From positions 1 to 36,334 of the forward strand of contig JBAXHD010000029.1 in assembly GCA_037139095.1 (NCBI GenBank): a DNA stretch of 36,334 nt. The letters are read 5' to 3'. The stretch's first letter is position 1; the number at the start of each line of letters is the position of its first letter. The notes beneath the pieces were generated by a model. The model ran no database searches and was not told the origin of the DNA. It saw nothing but the letters and a program-made list of their open reading frames with translations. Source of the stretch: WLMZ01 sp037139095 (GTDB lineage: Bacteria; Actinomycetota; Acidimicrobiia; Acidimicrobiales; Ilumatobacteraceae). A program made the translations under genes and the position numbers. Positions 32,199-36,334 of the stretch are shown piece by piece.

Positions 32199-33107
32199 TT
32201 AGCCGCGGGCAATCAGGTCGATGATGACTTGAGCCACTTCTGGGCCTTTGTCTTCCTGCAAGAAGTGCCCAGCGCCGACGATAGTGGTGTGCGCCTGACC
32301 AGCGGTACCCGGCACGTTGCGCAGGAAGGTTTCGTCGCCGCCCTTGGTGAGCGGATCAGAGTCGCTGAACGCGCACAGAAACGGACGATCGAACTTTTCG
32401 AGCACTGACCACGCAGCAACGTTGGCGTCGTGCGATGGGTCGTCTGGGCTGGTGGGCACAAACGTCGGGAAAATTCGAGCACCGGCCTTATACGTGTCGT
32501 CGGGAAACGGAGCGTCGTAACCGGCGGTGACCTCGGCGCTCAATGGCAGCGCGCAACCGCCGCCGATGATCTTGCCGATGGGAAACACGGGCGACTCTTT
32601 CGAGAACCGCTGCCATTCCAAAAATGCTTTGCTGATCTTGCCATCACCCGTAGGCAACCCCGTGTTGCCGATAACCACCCGAGCAAAACGATGTGGGTGT
32701 TCGGCCACCAGACGCAGGCCAATCATGCCGCCCCAGTCTTGGCCGAAGTAGGTGATGTCGGTGAGATCGAGATGATCGAACAACACGTCGGCCATCCATG
32801 CCACGTGGCGCGCATAGCTGTAGTCGGTGGTTTCGGTTGGCTTGTCGGAACGGCCAAAACCCACGAGGTCGGGTGCCACCACGCGATGGCCAGCGGCAAC
32901 CAAAACGGGAATCATGTGGCGATACAAAAACGACCACGATGGCTCGCCGTGCATCAACAACACTGGGGCTGCATCGGCCGGACCTTCGTCGAGATAATGC
33001 ACTCGCAACGTGCCACCGTCACCATCGTTGATGTCGAGGTAGTGAGGCTCGAACGCAAAGTCGGGTAGGCCGGCAAAGCGTTCGTCAGGTGTGCGCAGTG
33101 TCTTCAT
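32199..33107 (-). CDS. Haloalkane dehalogenase, subfamily I
   Basis: 302 aa alpha/beta hydrolase that replaces a halide on an alkyl carbon with hydroxyl. Features match DhlA-type enzymes: MHGEPSWSFLYRHMIP with Glu at 55, nucleophile D124 and halide-binding W125 in GQDWGG (the same position as DhlA D124), a cap Trp (W165 in FLEWQRF) as probable second halide ligand, acid D251 in SDSDP, and H281 in GAGHFLQED. The HGE-P motif separates it from epoxide hydrolases, which have HG-aromatic-P. AGGA lies 7 nt before the ATG. It is 16 nt after the metallo-hydrolase gene. The true substrate may be another ester or halide. Confidence 0.9.
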   Translation of the reverse strand: MKTLRTPDERFAGLPDFAFEPHYLDINDGDGGTLRVHYLDEGPADAAPVLLMHGEPSWSFLYRHMIPVLVAAGHRVVAPDLVGFGRSDKPTETTDYSYARHVAWMADVLFDHLDLTDITYFGQDWGGMIGLRLVAEHPHRFARVVIGNTGLPTGDGKISKAFLEWQRFSKESPVFPIGKIIGGGCALPLSAEVTAGYDAPFPDDTYKAGARIFPTFVPTSPDDPSHDANVAAWSVLEKFDRPFLCAFSDSDPLTKGGDETFLRNVPGTAGQAHTTIVGAGHFLQEDKGPEVAQVIIDLIARG

Positions 33108-33123
33108 TGATGTGTCCTACGAA

Positions 33124-33945
33124 TCAGAGTTCTACAGAGGTGAGGTCGTCGCCGAGCACGATGTTGCCAGCGAAGTGAGCAGCAGCAAGCGCGCGCCATT
33201 CGTCTTCGGCGCCAGGGGCAATGCCTGGCACATAGTGGGTGAGCACCAACGTGGTGACACCAGCGCGGGTTGCCGTCTGAGCGGCCTGCTCGACAGTGCT
33301 GTGGTAGTCGAGGATGTCTTGGAAGCGCTGGCTTGGCACAAGCTTGACAAGGTCGTCACGGATGACGGTTTGCACATAGGCATCTGCGCCGAGGCAGAGC
33401 TCGTGCAGACCGTCGCACGGAATACCGTCGCCACCGAGCACCACTGAATGTGTGCCGTCGTCGAGGCGGAACGCAACCGTGGGCTCCACTGGGCGATGGT
33501 CGGTAGCGCCAACCTTCACCGAGACAGCGCCGATGGTGAACTCGTCGCCCGGAACAACCTCGACCACTTCGACCTGTGGGCCGCTGGTGAGATCGTTGTG
33601 GTGATCGAGGCGGTACTGAATGTCGGGGGCGAGCGCTGCCAACGTGGCCGCGACGATCTCGGCGGTGCGTGGCGGGCCGTAGATGCGCAAGGTCTGCTGC
33701 ATCGGGCTCATCACCCAATGCATCGTGATGACGTCGTTGAGGTCGGTGAGGTGATCGCTGTGCAGGTGGGTGATGAGCAAGGCGCTCAGCATTCCGGGTG
33801 TTGCGCCAGCGCCCATCAGGCGTTGCAAGACGCCTCGACCGCAGTCGATGAGCACAGTGGCGCCAGCGGCGCGAACCAGTGTTGCTGGTCCTCCGCGGCG
33901 AGGATCGGGGATTGGGTTACCGGTGCCAAGCAAGGTGATCTGCAT
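33124..33945 (-). CDS. Metallo-beta-lactamase-fold hydrolase, RNase Z / AtsA-like
   Basis: 273 aa. The ITLLGTGNPIPDP N-terminus and HLHSDHLTD zinc motif (HxHxDH) identify the RNase Z-like branch of the superfamily, which also contains the arylsulfatase AtsA. Further ligands are probable at the VVLGGDG and THYVPG segments. No tRNA-binding exosite arm is evident, so a metabolic hydrolase is likelier than RNase Z. Start: ATG at 33945, the first gene of the minus-strand operon; a strong leaderless promoter (TTGTCA-17-TAGGGT) ends 7 nt upstream, and the open extension to 33981 is rejected. Substrate unknown. Confidence 0.88.
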   Translation of the reverse strand: MQITLLGTGNPIPDPRRGGPATLVRAAGATVLIDCGRGVLQRLMGAGATPGMLSALLITHLHSDHLTDLNDVITMHWVMSPMQQTLRIYGPPRTAEIVAATLAALAPDIQYRLDHHNDLTSGPQVEVVEVVPGDEFTIGAVSVKVGATDHRPVEPTVAFRLDDGTHSVVLGGDGIPCDGLHELCLGADAYVQTVIRDDLVKLVPSQRFQDILDYHSTVEQAAQTATRAGVTTLVLTHYVPGIAPGAEDEWRALAAAHFAGNIVLGDDLTSVEL

Positions 33946-33952
33946 GGTGGGC

Positions 33953-33981
33953 ACCCTATCAATTGACACTATGGGTGACAA
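33953..33981 (-). promoter_or_regulatory. Leaderless promoter of the hydrolase-dehalogenase-sulfatase operon
   Basis: -35 TTGTCA (33981-33976), 17-bp spacer, -10 TAGGGT (33958-33953), then 7 nt to the ATG. The best-formed promoter in the window. Confidence 0.6.
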
Positions 33982-34014
33982 GAGTTGAGCGACACTCCCT
34001 CAGATAGTTCTGTC

Positions 34015-34020
34015 TATAGT
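34015..34020 (+). promoter_or_regulatory. Putative -10 box of the aldehyde dehydrogenase gene
   Basis: TATAGT, about 30 nt before the ATG. AAGGA about 11 nt before the ATG serves as ribosome-binding site. No good -35. The short inverted pair ATAG-N6-CTAT (34004-34017) overlaps it and might be an operator. Confidence 0.4.
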
Positions 34021-34049
34021 CAAACGAATGAACAAGGAATTCTCGACCC

Positions 34050-35546
34050 ATGGCTGATCTCATCAATCTCGCCGAATGGCAGCGCCGCGCGTCTATCGTC
34101 ACCCCTCGCGCTCAGTGCTTCATCGATGGCCAGTTCGTCGATGCCGCGTCCGGTAAAACCTTCGACGACATCAGCCCACGCGATGGCCATCTCATTGCCA
34201 AAGTGGCCGAGGGCGATGTCGAAGACATCAACCGCGCAGTCGCCGCGGCACGCCGCTCGTTCGAGGCCGGCGTCTGGAGCCGCATGGCCCCGCTCGAGCG
34301 CAAGAAAGTCATGCTGCGCTTCGTCGATCTGATTCGCGAGCACACACTCGAGCTCGCACTGCTCGAGACACTCGATGTCGGCAAGCCCATCAGCGACTCG
34401 ATCAACGTCGACATCGCCTCGTGTGCAAACAACCTGCAGTGGTTCGCCGAGTGCATCGACAAGACCTACGGCGAACTCGCGCCAGTGCCCTACGAGTCGT
34501 TGGCAATGATTAGCCGCGAGCCCATGGGCGTCGTTGGCGCCGTCGTGCCATGGAACTACCCCGCCATCATCACCAGCTGGAAGATCGGCGCGGGCCTCGC
34601 TGCCGGTAACAGCATGGTGCTCAAGCCAGCCGAGCAATCGCCACTGTCGGCACTGCTACTTGCCGAACTCGCCAGCCAAGCTGGCATCCCCGACGGCGTA
34701 CTCAACGTGGTTCCGGGCTTTGGCCCAACAGCCGGCGCAGCGCTGGGCTTGCACATGGATGTCGACAAGTTGGCCTTCACCGGTTCGGGCGAAGTGGGTC
34801 GCTACTTCATGCGCTACGCCGCCGAGAGCAACGCAAAGTCGGTGTCGCTCGAACTTGGCGGTAAGTCGCCTCAAGTAGTGCTCGCCGATGTTGGCGACCT
34901 CGAAGCCGCTGCGTCAGCCGTGGCGTGGGGCGTGTTCTACAACGCTGGCCAGACCTGCCATGCGGGCACTCGACTCATCGTCGATCACCGCATCCAAGAC
35001 GATCTGCTCGACGCGGTGTGCGAAGTTGCCAAGACCCTTTGGCCCAGCGATCCGTACGACCCTGCTGGCACGATGGGCACCTTGGTCGACGAGTCGCAGA
35101 CTCAGCGCGTGATGGGCTACATCGAAGCCGGTCGCAACGAAGGCGCCGAGGTTCGCATCGGCGGCGAGCGTCTCAATGTCACCGACGGCGGCTGCTACAT
35201 CGCCCCCACCGTGTTCTCCGGCGTGAACAACTCGATGACCATCGCTCGCGAAGAGATCTTCGGACCCGTGCTCGTGTCTATTCCGGTCGACGGTGTCGAC
35301 GAAGCCGTTCGGGTGGCCAACGACAGTCCGTTCGGGTTGGCTGCATCCATCTGGAGCCGAGACATCTCCACCGCTCACAAGGCAGCGAAGGCCTTGCGCG
35401 CTGGCACGGTCTGGATCAACACGTTCGACATGGGTTCAATCACCACGCCGTTCGGTGGGTTTAAGCAGAGTGGCACTGGCCGCGATCGGTCGATGCACAG
35501 CCTTGATGGCTACACCCACCTCAAGACCACCTGGTTGCAGATGTAG
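34050..35546 (+). CDS. NAD(P)-dependent aldehyde dehydrogenase, PuuC-like
   Basis: 498 aa. Oxidises an aldehyde to its acid. Catalytic C303 in GQTCHAGTRL, general base E268 in LELGGKS, VPWNYP near residue 168, the FTGSGEVGR cofactor loop, EEIFGPV and PFGGFKQSG near the C-terminus. Residue order and spacing closely follow E. coli PuuC (gamma-glutamyl-gamma-aminobutyraldehyde dehydrogenase) through the full length, including the LALLETLDVGKPI segment, but betaine-aldehyde and other dehydrogenases share much of this. Divergent from the dehalogenase operon, so it could oxidise aldehydes derived from its products; that link is inferred. Its stop abuts the convergent cupredoxin stop with no gap. 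Confidence 0.93.
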   Translation: MADLINLAEWQRRASIVTPRAQCFIDGQFVDAASGKTFDDISPRDGHLIAKVAEGDVEDINRAVAAARRSFEAGVWSRMAPLERKKVMLRFVDLIREHTLELALLETLDVGKPISDSINVDIASCANNLQWFAECIDKTYGELAPVPYESLAMISREPMGVVGAVVPWNYPAIITSWKIGAGLAAGNSMVLKPAEQSPLSALLLAELASQAGIPDGVLNVVPGFGPTAGAALGLHMDVDKLAFTGSGEVGRYFMRYAAESNAKSVSLELGGKSPQVVLADVGDLEAAASAVAWGVFYNAGQTCHAGTRLIVDHRIQDDLLDAVCEVAKTLWPSDPYDPAGTMGTLVDESQTQRVMGYIEAGRNEGAEVRIGGERLNVTDGGCYIAPTVFSGVNNSMTIAREEIFGPVLVSIPVDGVDEAVRVANDSPFGLAASIWSRDISTAHKAAKALRAGTVWINTFDMGSITTPFGGFKQSGTGRDRSMHSLDGYTHLKTTWLQM

Positions 35547-36038
35547 TTAGCTCGTTGCGGTGGCAACAGTGGTGGTTGTGCTGGCATCGGCCGGCGTCAC
35601 CACCAACTTCGCCACCATTCCATGCGACACATGCGAGGTCTTGTCGACCGGGTTGATGATGTCGCAATACAACTCGTACGTACCTGGTGCGAGCACACCC
35701 ACATCGAGGATGAAGTTTTCGCGGGGCTTGATGTCTCGCGAGATCTTCACACCGCGCACACCGATGTTGTGCACCACACCGCCGATGTTGGTGGCGTCGA
35801 TTCGAACCGCGCCCGTGGGCACCGTGAGGTTGCCCTTGATCGCAAACTCAGACAGCGTGACCTTCACTACCGAGCCATTGAACGCTGTCGGCTTCGAAGT
35901 GTCAGAGCCGCCGAGGGCAAACACCAACACCAGAACTATGGCGATGAGAGCCACAACACCGGTGGCGATCATGATGCGCACGCGCTTGCGGCGCTTCTGC
36001 TTGAGGTAACGCTCTTCCCGACGTGAATTGGCAGCCAC
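35547..36038 (-). CDS. Membrane-anchored cupredoxin-domain protein
   Basis: 163 aa: a basic cytoplasmic N-terminus (1-20), one anchor helix (about 21-43), then a single cupredoxin-like beta domain outside the membrane. Candidate type 1 copper ligands: H90 (VVHNIG), C125 (YELYCDI), H136 and M141 (HVSHGM). The Cys-to-His spacing is 10 residues instead of the usual 4, an insertion in the copper loop, so copper binding is not certain. The tail is Thr-rich. The GTG start has AAAGGAG about 10 nt upstream and lies 20 nt after the enolase stop, suggesting one operon. Possible periplasmic electron carrier. Confidence 0.85.
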   Translation of the reverse strand: MAANSRREERYLKQKRRKRVRIMIATGVVALIAIVLVLVFALGGSDTSKPTAFNGSVVKVTLSEFAIKGNLTVPTGAVRIDATNIGGVVHNIGVRGVKISRDIKPRENFILDVGVLAPGTYELYCDIINPVDKTSHVSHGMVAKLVVTPADASTTTTVATATS

Positions 36039-36058
36039 GATGGCGCTCTCCTTTGCGA

Positions 36059-36334
36059 TTACGGCTGAGGTTTCTCGGCCATCTCAAGATGTAGTTCGTT
36101 ACCGGTGTACGGATTCGCCAACGCGACAGCCTCGTTGAGCTCGACACCGAGACCAGGTTCGGTTGGTGGGATCACGTAACCGTCTTGCCATTGAATCGGC
36201 TTCACCAAGATGTCGGCGTGAAAGCCAGTCCAGTCTTGAATGCTCTCGAGGATGAGGAAGTTGGGCGAACACGTGCTGAGCTGAATGTTGGCAGCGCCAA
36301 CGATGGGCCCGCAGTACAGATGCGGCGCGAGTTG
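36059..36334 (-). CDS. Enolase-superfamily dehydratase (mandelate racemase/galactonate dehydratase type), C-terminal part only
   Basis: Partial: reads in frame from the window edge to a TAA at 36061-36059, 91 residues. Visible text such as YCGPIVGAANIQLSTCSPNF, LESIQDW, VIPPTEPGLGVELN and a final NPYTGNELHLEM matches the C-terminal barrel and capping segment of D-galactonate dehydratase-like enzymes, which dehydrate acid sugars with Mg2+. The metal ligands lie beyond the edge. The gene is upstream of the cupredoxin gene on the same strand. Confidence 0.85.
   Translation of the reverse strand, partial: QLAPHLYCGPIVGAANIQLSTCSPNFLILESIQDWTGFHADILVKPIQWQDGYVIPPTEPGLGVELNEAVALANPYTGNELHLEMAEKPQP

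Noticed and set aside
1..36334. CRISPR arrays, insertion sequences, prophage or integrase genes
   Set aside because: No regular spacer-repeat series and no transposase, integrase or phage protein in either strand; the only mobile trace is the DUF222/HNH fragment.

Overview
The window reads as a chromosomal segment of a high-GC Gram-positive bacterium. The left end carries the conserved actinobacterial block tRNA-Leu(CAG), fhaA, fhaB, pstP, rodA, pbpA, pknB, a trpG/pabA-type glutaminase and crgA, the arrangement known near the origin of Mycobacterium and Streptomyces. Many GTG starts, TANNNT -10 boxes 6-7 nt before start codons (leaderless mRNAs) and a decayed DUF222/HNH fragment also fit Actinobacteria. 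My inference is a member of the class Acidimicrobiia; this cannot be proven from the window alone.

Layout. 1-8833: tRNA-Leu and the Ser/Thr phospho-signalling and peptidoglycan-elongation locus, with pknB present and no second kinase (pknA), then the glutaminase (minus) and crgA. 8915-14272: a thiolase with a small membrane zinc-ribbon partner, a class III aminotransferase coupled to a MarR regulator, a ferredoxin-NAD(P) reductase-type flavoprotein, and a SpoU RNA methyltransferase. 14269-17690: a SnoaL-like protein, a secreted protein, and a divergent OmpR-type two-component system with an 11-bp-spaced direct repeat between them. 17736-18478: a MazEF toxin-antitoxin pair and tRNA-Ala(TGC). 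18547-27030: an LLM-class flavin monooxygenase, a complete peptide-type ABC importer (binding lipoprotein, two permeases, two ATPases, plus a small zinc-ribbon ORF) and an MFS exporter. 27069-28844: an alpha/beta hydrolase, a GNAT acetyltransferase and a DUF222/HNH pseudogene. 28869-33945: a five-gene minus-strand run of metallo-beta-lactamase-fold hydrolase, class I haloalkane dehalogenase, SRPBCC protein, formylglycine-type sulfatase and a beta-propeller-like protein, with a PuuC-like aldehyde dehydrogenase divergent from it. The right edge has a membrane-anchored cupredoxin and the C-terminus of a mandelate-racemase/galactonate-dehydratase-type enolase.

How it works together. The left block couples envelope growth (SEDS glycosyltransferase plus class B PBP) to phosphorylation by PknB, dephosphorylation by PstP and phospho-Thr reading by FHA proteins. 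The right half looks catabolic: uptake by the peptide-type importer, and a hydrolytic cluster able in principle to remove halide and sulfate from organic substrates, with an aldehyde dehydrogenase beside it. The most interesting non-textbook signals are the hydrolase-dehalogenase-sulfatase-propeller operon, the divergent two-component system with its secreted protein, the mutually exclusive hairpins in the dppA-dppB gap, and the repeated leaderless promoter pattern.
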